Shown here: piece after piece, positions 36,505 through 45,034 of the stretch
Position numbering within the stretch: position 1 is the stretch's first letter
Layout of the letters: the number at the start of each line of letters is the position of its first letter
Source: an uncultured Clostridia bacterium
Lineage (GTDB): Bacteria; Bacillota; Clostridia; TANB77; CAG-508
DNA: 64,000 nt
NCBI GenBank assembly: GCA_934122085.1
Contig: CAKOVS010000003.1
Span: forward strand, 107,700-171,699
Direction: 5' to 3'
Notes under the pieces: generated by a model
What the model saw: the letters and a program-made list of their open reading frames with translations, nothing else
The model's database searches: none
Told to the model about the DNA's origin: nothing
Program-made: the position numbers and the translations under genes

Positions 36505-36942
36505 TCAAATATTGTTTATCCCTAATGTATTAAGGATTTCATCATATTTTGTTACTATTTCTTGAATGTCATTTTTTACTTCGTTATAGTCATAACAGGC
36601 AATAATTGTTAAATTCTTTATTTTTTTCTCTTTTAATTCAAGTATTTTATTATTTATAAATTTACTACTTCCTATCAATATGATATTTGTATTCTCTATT
36701 ATGTTTTCTAACTTTTGACTATTCCATTTTAAATTTACTATTTTTTCTTTCTTATGCTCTTCTATATTTATTCTATCTATTACAATTTTTAATGAATCTC
36801 TTAAATCTTTTTCTGTTATTATAATAACTTTTTCTTCATTGTCTATTTTCTTACTAATATATGGCAATAGCATAATCTCTAAATGATAATCACTCACATA
36901 AAAATTACAAATATTTTTTATCTTCTTTTCTTCTAAAACCAT
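36505..36942 (-). CDS. Unknown small protein with Rossmann-like pattern
   Basis: About 145 residues, soluble. It alternates short strands and charged helices (KVIIITEKDLRD, NTNIILIGSSKFI, NLTIIACYDYNE), a Rossmann-like alpha/beta pattern. Family not recognised. It lies alone between the pyrophosphorylase and spoIIR, divergent from spoIIR. The ATG at 36940-36942 lies eight bases after AAAGGA. Confidence 0.65.
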   Translation of the reverse strand: MVLEEKKIKNICNFYVSDYHLEIMLLPYISKKIDNEEKVIIITEKDLRDSLKIVIDRINIEEHKKEKIVNLKWNSQKLENIIENTNIILIGSSKFINNKILELKEKKIKNLTIIACYDYNEVKNDIQEIVTKYDEILNTLGINNI

Positions 36943-37030
36943 ATTATCCATCCTTTCAACAGATTTTATTTACTGGTAAATTTTACCATTTATTCTTTTG
37001 TATGTCAAGTATATCTATAAAATTTTTAAT

Positions 37031-37060
37031 GTATATTTTATATTTTTTGGGTAAAAATTA
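37031..37060 (+). promoter_or_regulatory. Candidate sigma-F promoter of spoIIR
   Basis: GTATA (37031-37035), 14 bases, then GGTAAAAATTA (37050-37060), resembling the sigma-F -35 (GYRTA) and -10 (GGnnAnnnT) elements. spoIIR is a sigma-F gene in Bacillus, which supports it. The match is by eye. Confidence 0.4.
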
Positions 37061-37105
37061 TTTTAAAGAAATTTTTTTACAAATATGTTAACTCGGAGGG
37101 GTATT

Positions 37106-37759
37106 ATGAAAAATTTTATTAAATATTTAAAACATTGTTTCTTCTTATTATTTTTACTTTTTATTTATATTATATTCTGTGCAAAAAGCTATTCAAATGC
37201 TATATCTTCTGAATTGTTAAACGCTGTATTTAGATTACACGTTTTAGCCAATAGTAATTCAGATGAAGATCAACAATTAAAACTAAAAGTAAGAGATTCT
37301 TTACTTTCCTATATGAACAATTTATGTTCTAATTGTAACACTAAAAAGGAAGCTATGGAAATTGCTAATAATCATAAAAATGAGTTCCAAAAAATTGCAG
37401 AAAATGTAATTATAGAAAATGGTTATAATTATCCTGTCAAAATTAACATTAATAATTTTTATTTTCCGACAAAATCCTATGGAGATATATCTCTTCCTTC
37501 TGGATATTATGATGCTTTAAGAGTTGAAATTGGCAATGCCAAAGGGAAGAACTGGTGGTGCGTAATGTTTCCTTCATTATGTTTTATAGATATAAGCTCT
37601 GGCATTGTTAGCTCTGAAGGAAAAGAAAATTTAGAAAAAAATTTAGATTCAGAATCATATGAACTAATTTCAGAAAATAAAACTTCACCAGAATTCAAAT
37701 TTAAATTTAAACTACTGGAATTGTTTTCACAAGGTGGATTATTCACTGCAAAAAATTAA
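37106..37759 (+). CDS. spoIIR: Stage II sporulation protein R
   Basis: A 217-residue exported signalling protein. Membrane/signal helix (about 8-27), then the conserved SpoIIR domain: AVFRLHVLANSNSDEDQQLKLKVRDS, TKSYGDISLPSGYYDALRV and the GNAKGKNWWCVMFPSLCF block. SpoIIR is made in the forespore under sigma-F and triggers SpoIIGA to process pro-sigma-E in the mother cell. The start ATG at 37106 follows GGAGGGG; an upstream in-frame ATG (37085) has no binding site. murA is 72 bases downstream on the same strand. Confidence 0.93.
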   Translation: MKNFIKYLKHCFFLLFLLFIYIIFCAKSYSNAISSELLNAVFRLHVLANSNSDEDQQLKLKVRDSLLSYMNNLCSNCNTKKEAMEIANNHKNEFQKIAENVIIENGYNYPVKININNFYFPTKSYGDISLPSGYYDALRVEIGNAKGKNWWCVMFPSLCFIDISSGIVSSEGKENLEKNLDSESYELISENKTSPEFKFKFKLLELFSQGGLFTAKN

Positions 37760-37831
37760 AAATCTCTTGTAATCTTTATTCATTTATGATATATTTTATG
37801 TGATTATTTTTAAATATGAGGAGGAATACTT

Positions 37832-39091
37832 TTGGAAAAGCTAGTAATAACTGGGCCAACACATTTAAGTGGAGAAGTAACAATAAGTGGAGCAAAAAAT
37901 GCTGCAGTTGCAATTTTACCTGCAACGCTTTTAATAGATGGTGTTTGTACAATAGAAAACCTTCCTAATATTAGTGATGTAAAAATGTCATGTAAAATAT
38001 TAGAAGGACTAGGTGCAAAAATAACATGGATTACACCAAATGAAATTATGATTGACACAAGAAATATAGATAAAACTGTTGCATCTGAAGAATTAACTCG
38101 AAAATTTAGAGCATCTTATTATATAATTGGAAGTATGCTTGGACGTAAAGGTGATGTAACTGTTGGAATGCCTGGTGGTTGTAAATTGGGAGCAAGACCA
38201 ATTGATCAACACATTAAGGGATTTGAAGCATTAGGAGCAAAAGTTGATACAACACAAGGAAAAATTACAGCAAAAGCTTCAAAATTAGTAGGAACTTCTA
38301 TATATATGGATGTCGTTTCAGTTGGAGCTACCATTAATGTAATGTTAGCATCTGTACTTGCAGAAGGAACAACTATTATTGATAATGCTGCAAAAGAACC
38401 ACATATCGTAGATGTTGCAAACTTTTTAAATACTATGGGTGCAGACATTCGTGGTGCTGGAACAGATGTAATAAAAATTAATGGAGTAAAAAAACTTATA
38501 GGAAATGCAACTTACTCTGTAGTTCCTGACCAAATAGAAGCAGGAACATTTATGCTTGCTGCAGTTGCAACAAAAGGTGATATTTTAATAAAAAATTGTA
38601 TAACAAAACATTTGGAATCAATAACTGCCAAAATTACAGAAATTGGGGGCCAAGTAGAAGACTTTGGAGATAGTATAAGAGTAAAATGTAATAAAAGACC
38701 TTCTAATGCTATTATAAAAACTCTTCCTTATCCAGGTTTCCCTACTGATTTACAACCTCAAATGGGTGTTATTTTAGCAATAGCAAATGGAACAAGTAGA
38801 ATTATTGAAAGCATTTGGGAATCTAGATTCCAATATACAGATGAATTAAATAAAATGGGGGCTAAAATTACAGCACAAGGGAAATCAGCATTCTTTGAAG
38901 GTGTAGATAAATTATATGGTGCTCCTGTTTATTCAACAGATTTACGTGCTGGAGCAGCATTAATTATTGCTGGAATTTCTGCAAAAGGAAAAACCGAAGT
39001 TTACAATTTAGAGCACATTGATAGAGGTTATGAAAACATTGAACAAAAATTTAGAAACCTTGGTGCAAAAATTGAAAGAGTAACAGAGTAG
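37832..39091 (+). CDS. murA: UDP-N-acetylglucosamine 1-carboxyvinyltransferase
   Basis: A 419-residue enolpyruvyl transferase that adds phosphoenolpyruvate to UDP-GlcNAc, the first committed step of peptidoglycan synthesis. N-terminal SGEVTISGAKNAAVAILPA with the catalytic lysine pair region, the RASYYIIGSMLGRKG block and the loop VGMPGGCKLGARPID carrying the reactive cysteine (about 117) are intact, so fosfomycin sensitivity is expected. Start is TTG at 37832 with GAGGAGG nine bases upstream. It follows spoIIR and precedes a YycJ-like gene by 21 bases. Confidence 0.95.
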   Translation: MEKLVITGPTHLSGEVTISGAKNAAVAILPATLLIDGVCTIENLPNISDVKMSCKILEGLGAKITWITPNEIMIDTRNIDKTVASEELTRKFRASYYIIGSMLGRKGDVTVGMPGGCKLGARPIDQHIKGFEALGAKVDTTQGKITAKASKLVGTSIYMDVVSVGATINVMLASVLAEGTTIIDNAAKEPHIVDVANFLNTMGADIRGAGTDVIKINGVKKLIGNATYSVVPDQIEAGTFMLAAVATKGDILIKNCITKHLESITAKITEIGGQVEDFGDSIRVKCNKRPSNAIIKTLPYPGFPTDLQPQMGVILAIANGTSRIIESIWESRFQYTDELNKMGAKITAQGKSAFFEGVDKLYGAPVYSTDLRAGAALIIAGISAKGKTEVYNLEHIDRGYENIEQKFRNLGAKIERVTE

Positions 39092-39112
39092 TTTTAGAAA
39101 GAAGAAGTACAT

Positions 39113-39904
39113 ATGCTAAATTTTTGTAGTTTATATAGTGGTAGTAGTGGAAATAGTTTATTTATTGAAACAGAAAATACTAAAGTTTTAGTTGATATTG
39201 GATTAAGTTGTAAAAAAATTGAAGAAGCTCTTGCATCTATAGAAGAAAGCCCTAATTCAATCGATGCCATTCTTATTACACATGAACATTCTGATCATAT
39301 AAAAGGATTATCAACAATATCTCATAAATTTGATATTCCTGTTTTTGCAACACGAGAAACATTTGATGCAATGCCACTTCAAACAGAAAAAATATCTAAT
39401 AAAAATATTAATTATTTTTCTCCTAATGAGAAATTTAATATAAACGATTTAGAAATTACCCCTTTTAGTATACCACATGATGCCGCTAATCCTTGCGGAT
39501 TTACAATAAACAATAGCAAACATCAATTAAGTATAGCAACAGACATTGGTCATATGACAAATGATATTGTAAAACATTTAGAAGGTAGTGAACTTTTATT
39601 ATTAGAATCAAATTATGATATAGAGGTATTAAAATGTTGTAAATATCCATTTCACTTAAAATCAAGAATTGCAGGTAGCACTGGACATCTATCAAATACT
39701 ATGTCTGGAAAAACTATTTCTTATCTATTAAAAAATGGTAATTTACATACAGCTCTTTTAGGACATTTAAGTAAAGAAAGCAATTTTCCAGAACTTGCAT
39801 ATCAAACTGTAATTGATGAATTACTTTCTAATAATTGTAATACAGAATCAATAAATTTATCTGTAGCAAGTAGAGATCTACCAGGAAAATTAATAAAATT
39901 ATAA
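39113..39904 (+). CDS. Metallo-beta-lactamase-fold hydrolase, YycJ/WalJ-like
   Basis: A 263-residue MBL-fold protein. It starts FCSLYSGSSGNSLFIE, has the metal motif THEHSDHIKG (about 60-69) and later ATDIGHM (second metal ligands) and GHLS. This set matches YycJ/WalJ, a dsDNA 5'-exonuclease-like enzyme with roles in mismatch repair and cell-wall coordination in Bacillus. Here it is not in a walRK operon but 21 bases after murA, in one transcript with it. The gene ends at a U-tailed hairpin. Confidence 0.88.
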   Translation: MLNFCSLYSGSSGNSLFIETENTKVLVDIGLSCKKIEEALASIEESPNSIDAILITHEHSDHIKGLSTISHKFDIPVFATRETFDAMPLQTEKISNKNINYFSPNEKFNINDLEITPFSIPHDAANPCGFTINNSKHQLSIATDIGHMTNDIVKHLEGSELLLLESNYDIEVLKCCKYPFHLKSRIAGSTGHLSNTMSGKTISYLLKNGNLHTALLGHLSKESNFPELAYQTVIDELLSNNCNTESINLSVASRDLPGKLIKL

Positions 39905-39931
39905 ATAGGTTTGAAAAAAGCCTATTTTTTT
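39903..39931. terminator. Terminator of the murA-yycJ unit
   Basis: Hairpin AAATAGGT...GCCTATTT with U-run on the plus strand; A-rich on the other side, so it may also stop a minus-strand RNA. Confidence 0.75.
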
Positions 39932-40031
39932 ATGGTATTGTAAAGAGAATATACAGGAACAATTAATAATATTGGTCTTTTTTCGGTAATAGTAAATTGG
40001 GGGGCCTATTATTGAAGAAAATCTATATGAC

Positions 40032-40152
40032 AAAAAAGATGTTTTTTCATCTATTATTATTGATTTATGGGGAAATAGTATATTCCCTTTACAAGATTAA
40101 AAACTTATTATACTTTGAAAAGCAATTATCCAAATAACCTCATTGCTAATCT
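40032..40152 (-). ncRNA. Candidate small RNA in the yycJ-spmB gap
   Basis: The 341-base gap 39905-40245 has no convincing gene on either strand. On the minus strand a consensus promoter points into it. The predicted transcript starts near 40152 and contains a GGGAA..TTCCC hairpin. It would end at the small hairpin AGATG-AAAAAA-CATCT followed by six U (40031-40052). That makes an RNA of about 120 nt with no ribosome-binding-site-led reading frame. Function unknown. Confidence 0.35.
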
Positions 40153-40158
40153 ACATTT

Positions 40159-40214
40159 ATGTTACAACATATCTTCCATTTTGTCAACAAAAATCGTTCG
40201 ACGGCAATCGACAA
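40159..40214 (-). promoter_or_regulatory. Promoter with two tandem Spo0A-box-like sites
   Basis: -35 TTGACA (40182-40187), 17-base spacer, -10 TAACAT (40159-40164). Just upstream on the same strand lie TTGTCGAT (about 40207-40214) and CGTCGAA (about 40197-40203), each near the 0A box TGTCGAA and 10 bases apart. The spacing of one helical turn suits Spo0A; binding is inferred. Confidence 0.4.
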
Positions 40215-40245
40215 TTCCATTTCTATCTTACTATTTTCAGGTTTT

Positions 40246-40786
40246 TTAACAAAATAATTTATTACAAATTATTATTGCCGTAATAATTCCTATTATATCA
40301 GCCATAAGTGATGCAATCAAAATATGCCTAGTTTCTTTTACTTTTATCGCACTTGTATAAATTGCTATAGTATATAAAGTTGTTTCTGTTGCCCCCATAA
40401 TAACACAAACGATTAGACCAACAATAGAATCTACTCCATTTTCCTTTAATATTTCCATAGCCACTGCCATAGAAGCACTTCCTGAAATAGGTCTTAAAAT
40501 TGCCAATGGCAATATTTCCTTAGGAATTTTAAAACAATCTAGTAGTGGTGAAACTAGTTGTACACAAAAATTAATAACTCCAGAATTATTTAATAATCCA
40601 ATTGCAAAAAATAATCCTATTAATGTAGGAAATATTTTAACTGTTATTTCAATTCCTTTTGTTGCTCCTTTTATAAACAAATCAAAAACATTCTTTTTTT
40701 CCTTTAAACCGTATAAAAACAACACTTATAATAAAAAGTGGCATTGCTAATATAGAAATATAATTAATAAATTTTATTTTAATCAC
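40246..40786 (-). CDS. spmB: Spore maturation protein B, reading frame broken near the 5' end
   Basis: The long frame (40246-40725) encodes the SpmB membrane protein from LYGLKEKKNVFDLF onward, including PLAILRPISGSASMAVAME and GATETTLYTIAIY. The usual N-terminal helix is missing from it but is found in the neighbouring frame (KFINYISILAMPLFIISVVF). That frame starts at a GTG at 40784-40786, overlapping the spmA stop. The two parts join if one T is removed from the T5 run at 40715-40719. SpmA and SpmB are nucleoside-recognition-type membrane proteins needed for spore core dehydration. This could be a true mutation or a homopolymer sequencing error. Confidence 0.8.
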
Positions 40787-41370
40787 TTTCCTTTTTTATC
40801 TATTTTTATTAAAATCTTTGTCATAATAATTCCCACAATTCCAGCACAAATTGTTGAAAACCACACAGGAAAAATAATCTTAGTAGGACTATTAGAGCCC
40901 AAAGCTGTTCTTATTGAAATCACTGTTGTCGGAATAAGTTGCAATGATGATGTATTTAATACTATTAACATCATCATATTATCACTTAATCTATCTTTAT
41001 TAATATTATCTTTCTGTAGCTCCTCCATTGCTTGAATTCCTAATGGAGTAGCCGCATTACCTAATCCTAAAATATTTGCAATCACATTCATAACAATATG
41101 ACTAAATGCTCTTTTATTTTGATTTACGTCAGGAAATAAATATAAAATTATAGGATTTAAAATCTTTGATAAAAATTCTATAATACTAGTATTTGAAACA
41201 ATTTCCATTATTCCACTCCATAAACATGTTGTTCCTATTAATGTTAATGTCAAATTTACTGCACTTTCAGTTGATAAATTAATTGCAATATTTAACTGAT
41301 TCAAATTTCCACAGATTATAGCATATAAAATTGAAACAATTATAAAAATTGGCCATAAAATATTTAACAT
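40783..41370 (-). CDS. spmA: Spore maturation protein A
   Basis: A 195-residue membrane protein with about five helices. It begins MLNILWPIFIIVSILYAI and has the SpmA pattern SAVNLTLTLIGTTCLWSGIMEI, plus NVIANILGLGNAATPLGIQAMEEL, the nucleoside-recognition (Gate) domain signature. SpmA acts with SpmB in spore core dehydration and heat resistance. Its TGA overlaps the spmB GTG start, so translation is coupled. It has a ribosome binding site GAGG. Confidence 0.92.
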   Translation of the reverse strand: MLNILWPIFIIVSILYAIICGNLNQLNIAINLSTESAVNLTLTLIGTTCLWSGIMEIVSNTSIIEFLSKILNPIILYLFPDVNQNKRAFSHIVMNVIANILGLGNAATPLGIQAMEELQKDNINKDRLSDNMMMLIVLNTSSLQLIPTTVISIRTALGSNSPTKIIFPVWFSTICAGIVGIIMTKILIKIDKKGK

Positions 41371-41450
41371 ATATTTCCTCTTTCCTAAACATTTTCTTTA
41401 TAATTTATATTCTTTTCAAATTATAAAATAACATATTTTTACAAAATCAA

Positions 41451-41479
41451 TTGACCAAAATAACGATTTGTGCTATTAT
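41451..41479 (+). promoter_or_regulatory. Promoter of the AbrB-type gene
   Basis: -35 TTGACC (41451-41456), 17-base spacer, -10 TATTAT (41474-41479), 38 bases before the ATG. Confidence 0.65.
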
Positions 41480-41517
41480 ATAAATGAATTGAAAAAATAA
41501 TTTTAGGAGGACATGTT

Positions 41518-41790
41518 ATGAAATCAACAGGAATTGTTAGAAAAGTAGACGAATTAGGAAGAATTGTTATCCCAAGGGAAATCAGAAACAAGTTTGAAAT
41601 TGCGGAAAAAGATCCTTTAGAAATATATGTGGATGGTTCATCAATTATTTTAAAAAAATATGAACCAAATTGCATATTTTGTGGAAATTCCAAAAATTTA
41701 ATCTCTTTTAAAGACAAATTGGTTTGCCCAAAATGTGCGGAAAGACTTGCATCTTTAGAAGCTGCATTACCAAAAGAAGTAGAAGACTAA
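41518..41790 (+). CDS. AbrB-family transition-state regulator with C-terminal zinc ribbon
   Basis: A 90-residue DNA-binding protein. The swapped-hairpin AbrB/SpoVT domain (residues 1-47) reads GIVRKVDELGRIVIPREIR and DPLEIYVDGSSIILKKYEP. A C-terminal CIFCGN..CPKC pair forms a likely small zinc ribbon (about 54-78). Clostridial AbrB proteins of this shape repress post-exponential genes and affect sporulation. It lies divergent from spmA, in a sporulation neighbourhood, but its targets cannot be read from sequence. The ATG follows AGGAGG. Confidence 0.9.
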   Translation: MKSTGIVRKVDELGRIVIPREIRNKFEIAEKDPLEIYVDGSSIILKKYEPNCIFCGNSKNLISFKDKLVCPKCAERLASLEAALPKEVED

Positions 41791-41800
41791 TCTTCTACTT
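41777..41800. terminator. Terminator shared by the AbrB-type gene and rsmI
   Basis: Perfect hairpin AAGTAGAAGA / TCTTCTACTT with CTAA loop, overlapping the last codons of the AbrB-type gene and facing convergent rsmI. Confidence 0.8.
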
Positions 41801-41811
41801 TTCATTTTATA

Positions 41812-42645
41812 CTAACAATTTTTATTTAAAAAATACATATAAATTTCATTTTTATTTAAATTTCTATCTTTAGCAATTTTCTTTATTATCTCTTTTTTAT
41901 TTAATCCTTTATTTTCATAAAATTTATAATGTTCCTCCAAAGATAATATATTTAATTTATTTTCTTCATTTTCTGTTACTGAATTTCTTTCAATAATTAA
42001 TATCATTTCACCTTTTAACTTATCAATATCATTTAATAATTCATCAATATTTTTTCTAATAAATTCTTCATGAATTTTAGTCAATTCTCTGGCTAAAACA
42101 ATATTTCTATCTTCTAAAATTTCTTTTAAATCTACTAATGTTGATTTCATTTTATGTGGTGCTTCATATAGTATTACTGTTTTATTTGAATTCTTTATTT
42201 CATTTAATTTTTCTTTTCTAAGTTTTTTATTTAATGGTAAAAAACCAAAGAATTCAAATTCTTTTGTAGAAATTCCTGAGCAAATTAAAGCATTAATCAT
42301 TGCACAAGCACCTGGAACAGGAATTACCTCTATATTTTCCTCAATTGCTTTTTTGATTACTTCTTCACCAGGATCACAAATTCCAGGTGTACCGGCATCA
42401 GAAACCAAAGCAATATTTTCTCCATTTTTTAATTTTTCTATTAGTATTCCACTCTTCACATCTTCATTATGTCTATGATAACTTATTAATGGTTTATTTA
42501 TTTCATAATAATTTAATAGCTTTAATGTTTGTCTTGTATCTTCTGCTGCAATTAAATCTACTTCTTTTAATATTTTTAAAGCTCTTAATGTTATATCTTC
42601 TAAATTTCCTATTGGAGTTGCAACTATATATAATTTTCCTATCAT
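41812..42645 (-). CDS. rsmI: 16S rRNA (cytidine1402-2'-O)-methyltransferase
   Basis: A 277-residue tetrapyrrole-methylase-fold enzyme. N-terminal LYIVATPIGNLEDITLRAL, then DLIAAEDTRQTLKLL, ALVSDAGTPGICDPGE and PVPGACAMINAL are the diagnostic RsmI motifs for S-adenosylmethionine binding. It 2'-O-methylates C1402 of 16S rRNA in the decoding centre. Full length. It is convergent with the AbrB-type gene and preceded by a very AT-rich gap. Confidence 0.94.
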   Translation of the reverse strand: MIGKLYIVATPIGNLEDITLRALKILKEVDLIAAEDTRQTLKLLNYYEINKPLISYHRHNEDVKSGILIEKLKNGENIALVSDAGTPGICDPGEEVIKKAIEENIEVIPVPGACAMINALICSGISTKEFEFFGFLPLNKKLRKEKLNEIKNSNKTVILYEAPHKMKSTLVDLKEILEDRNIVLARELTKIHEEFIRKNIDELLNDIDKLKGEMILIIERNSVTENEENKLNILSLEEHYKFYENKGLNKKEIIKKIAKDRNLNKNEIYMYFLNKNC

Positions 42646-42851
42646 TTTTATTTTCCTTTCTTTTCTATATTATTTTATCATATTTTTTCTTATTTTTAAA
42701 TAGATTTAATTTATTTTTATTTAATTATTATTTTTATATTAATTATCTTATATTTTTCTTTAAATTTATTTTTATTAATAATTATTATCATTTTAAATTA
42801 TTTATCATATAATATATTAAATAATAAAAATTTATTTTAGGAATAGAATTA

Positions 42852-43010
42852 ATGAAAAATAATAAAAAAAAGAAAAAATTTGATTTTATTTGTATTAAAA
42901 ATAATACATGTAAGTCATTATGCGAAGTTGAACATTTTTTAAATAATTTTAATTTTTTTATTGATTATATAAAATTATTTAAAATAGTAAAAAAAAATAA
43001 TCATCATTAA
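42852..43010 (+). CDS. Possible 52-residue cysteine-containing protein
   Basis: In the 426-base gap between rsmI and the GerM gene. A short frame begins ATG with AGGA ten bases before, in DNA of about 10% G+C. The translation is lysine/asparagine-rich with three cysteines (CIKNNTCKSLC) and an amphipathic tail. The cysteine cluster and ribosome site argue that it is real; composition and shortness argue against. Family not recognised. The rest of the gap, 42646-42850, shows nothing but A/T tracts. Confidence 0.4.
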   Translation: MKNNKKKKKFDFICIKNNTCKSLCEVEHFLNNFNFFIDYIKLFKIVKKNNHH

Positions 43011-43071
43011 ATAATTAATTTTTATATAATTATTTTTGATAATTATTTTTTTATCTCTTTAATAATTTTTA

Positions 43072-43605
43072 TTATTTATTTTTAAAATAAATTTCTGATA
43101 TTTTTTCGTTTTTTTCTCCATTAATTAAAAAACTCACTGAATTAATTTCTTTTAAATTACTTAATGTATTTATAATACTATTAATTATTTTTAATTTATT
43201 TTCTTCATTTTCATAATTTAAAAATTCATTAGAAAAATTTATAATTGCACATCCATTTTCTATTTTTACTTCATTAAGCATTGTATCTTCTGGAATTAAT
43301 TTTTTTAATTTTGCACTTTGTGGTCCTTTTATTAAAAATTCTATTAATTTTTTACTTGGATTTTCTATTAACAAATTTGCATCGATTATCTTTGTTTCTG
43401 CCTCTAAATTTCCCGTTTCTATATTTTCAAAATATAATAATACCTTTGTTTGCCTTGCCTGTTCATCAGATATTTCTTCTTGTGGTGTATAATCTTGATA
43501 TTCATTTTCTATTTTTTTTATTTCAATATTTTTAAATAAAAAATATATTCCTATTATTACTAGAATAATTGTTATTATTGCTCCTAGCATCCTTTTACTT
43601 TTCAT
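43072..43605 (-). CDS. GerM-domain (GerMN) membrane-anchored protein
   Basis: A 177-residue protein with one N-terminal membrane helix (about 9-26), a short linker and a GerMN domain (about 52-175). The domain's pattern is VLLYFENIETGNLEAE, LLIENPSKKLIEFLIKGP and AIINFSNEFLN. GerM itself is a spore-germination lipoprotein in Bacillus, but single GerMN proteins are also linked to general envelope functions. The ATG at 43603-43605 is used here; a GTG two codons earlier lies 4 bases from AGGAGG and is possible. Confidence 0.8.
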   Translation of the reverse strand: MKSKRMLGAIITIILVIIGIYFLFKNIEIKKIENEYQDYTPQEEISDEQARQTKVLLYFENIETGNLEAETKIIDANLLIENPSKKLIEFLIKGPQSAKLKKLIPEDTMLNEVKIENGCAIINFSNEFLNYENEENKLKIINSIINTLSNLKEINSVSFLINGEKNEKISEIYFKNK

Positions 43606-43708
43606 ATTCACATGTCCTCCTTATATTGAAATATATTAATATTAAAATATTTTTAGAACATTTTTATAAAATATTATTAATAATATTAAAATTATTATAT
43701 TAATACAA

Positions 43709-43750
43709 AAAATACACATCATATAAAAAATTTTATATGATATGTATTTT
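43709..43750 (-). terminator. Terminator at the end of the type IV secretion operon
   Basis: Hairpin AAAATACACATCATATAAAA / TTTTATATGATATGTATTTT with small mismatches and a U-rich tail, 13 bases after the stop of the last gene at 43763. Confidence 0.75.
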
Positions 43751-43762
43751 CTATCTTATCTT

Positions 43763-45034
43763 CTACTCTTCAAAACTAAATGACATTTTAAAATCTGTTC
43801 CATTGCCTAATTTCATTATTACTCTCATATTTTTTATATTTTCTCCAGTTGAATCTTTTAAAATTATTTTATAAGAATAATTACTTCCTTGTTCTGTAAA
43901 TACAGAATATTCAACAGTAGAATTATCATAAAAATTCTTTTTTACATCTTCTATAAAAGAATTTAATGATTGATATTTATTTTGTTTAAAACTATCAGCT
44001 AATACACTATATGAGTAATTATAATTTTTATCATTTATTCCTTTTATAAATTTATCAATATTTAATGCTACTTTTGTTTGCACATCTGAATTATTATATT
44101 TTTCTATAAATTGAGGAATATCTATTGTATATTCATCTAATAATATAGAATAATTCATAAAATCTCCACTATTAAATATATAATATTTTTCTACATTATT
44201 TCTACAAATATATTGGTTATATGTATCATATGACTTCATAATCCATTTATCTATTTTATAATTTTCAAAAGATTCTTTATTTTGATTTATATATTGTATA
44301 TATTCGTCTATTGATAAAAATCTTTTTTCTCTATAATCTTTACTCAATAAATAATATGACTTTTCAATATTATTATTTATTGAATTTATATAATCATTCC
44401 AAAATATTTCACACATGTTTTCATTAGTTATATCTGCATATATAATTTTGTTATATTCATTTACATTTATTTTTTCTACTAATACACTTTGTTGAGAATT
44501 AATTAAATTATTATATATTTCAGAATCAATTATATTTATTGAATATGTAGAATTTTCTAAATCCTTTCTGATTATAATAAATTCATTACTTTCATCATTA
44601 TTTTTTCTTATTAATAACTTCAAAACGTCTATTTCTTGACTATTATCTTGTAATTTAGCCAAATCTTGTGTATACATTTCTTTTATATAAAAAGATTTTA
44701 TACTATCAAAATTGTTTAATTGTTTTTTTAAATTATATTGTTCAATTTTATTATTTTCTTTATAATTTTTATCTAATATTGAAATGATTGCCTCTGTATT
44801 ATTATTATCTATATATTCAAAAAAATTTTTCAATATTTCTATATCATCCATATATACATACTCTTCTTCTTCTTTCACAAAAGTTGTAAGCATTCCTTCT
44901 GGCAATAAATCTTCATTTGTTTCATCTAATGACTGATCTACATTTTTTATATTTTTCTTCAAAATTGTAATTATTATAAAAATTATTATTAAAAATATTA
45001 AAGCTATAATTATTATTTTTTTTATATTTTTCAC
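43763..45034 (-). CDS. Membrane-anchored protein with NTF2-like (VirB8-type) repeats
   Basis: A 423-residue protein: N-terminal membrane helix (about 7-27), then an extracellular part with up to three NTF2/VirB8-like segments. Each opens with a helix of the type FFEYIDNNNTEAIISIL or FWNDYINSINNNIEKSYYLL and continues in strands. VirB8 and TcpC of other T4SSs are bitopic proteins with NTF2-like domains, so this is a candidate scaffold protein of the channel. The GTG start (45034) overlaps the stop of the hydrolase gene (GTGA). Last gene of the operon. The fold is inferred from sequence pattern. Confidence 0.6.
   Translation of the reverse strand: MKNIKKIIIIALIFLIIIFIIITILKKNIKNVDQSLDETNEDLLPEGMLTTFVKEEEEYVYMDDIEILKNFFEYIDNNNTEAIISILDKNYKENNKIEQYNLKKQLNNFDSIKSFYIKEMYTQDLAKLQDNSQEIDVLKLLIRKNNDESNEFIIIRKDLENSTYSINIIDSEIYNNLINSQQSVLVEKINVNEYNKIIYADITNENMCEIFWNDYINSINNNIEKSYYLLSKDYREKRFLSIDEYIQYINQNKESFENYKIDKWIMKSYDTYNQYICRNNVEKYYIFNSGDFMNYSILLDEYTIDIPQFIEKYNNSDVQTKVALNIDKFIKGINDKNYNYSYSVLADSFKQNKYQSLNSFIEDVKKNFYDNSTVEYSVFTEQGSNYSYKIILKDSTGENIKNMRVIMKLGNGTDFKMSFSFEE

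Noticed and set aside
40013..40138. A 40-residue frame on the plus strand starting at TTG (MKKIYMTKKMF)
   Set aside because: A G-run before it looks like a ribosome site, but the other frames are similarly open, no known domain is seen and the candidate RNA lies on the other strand.
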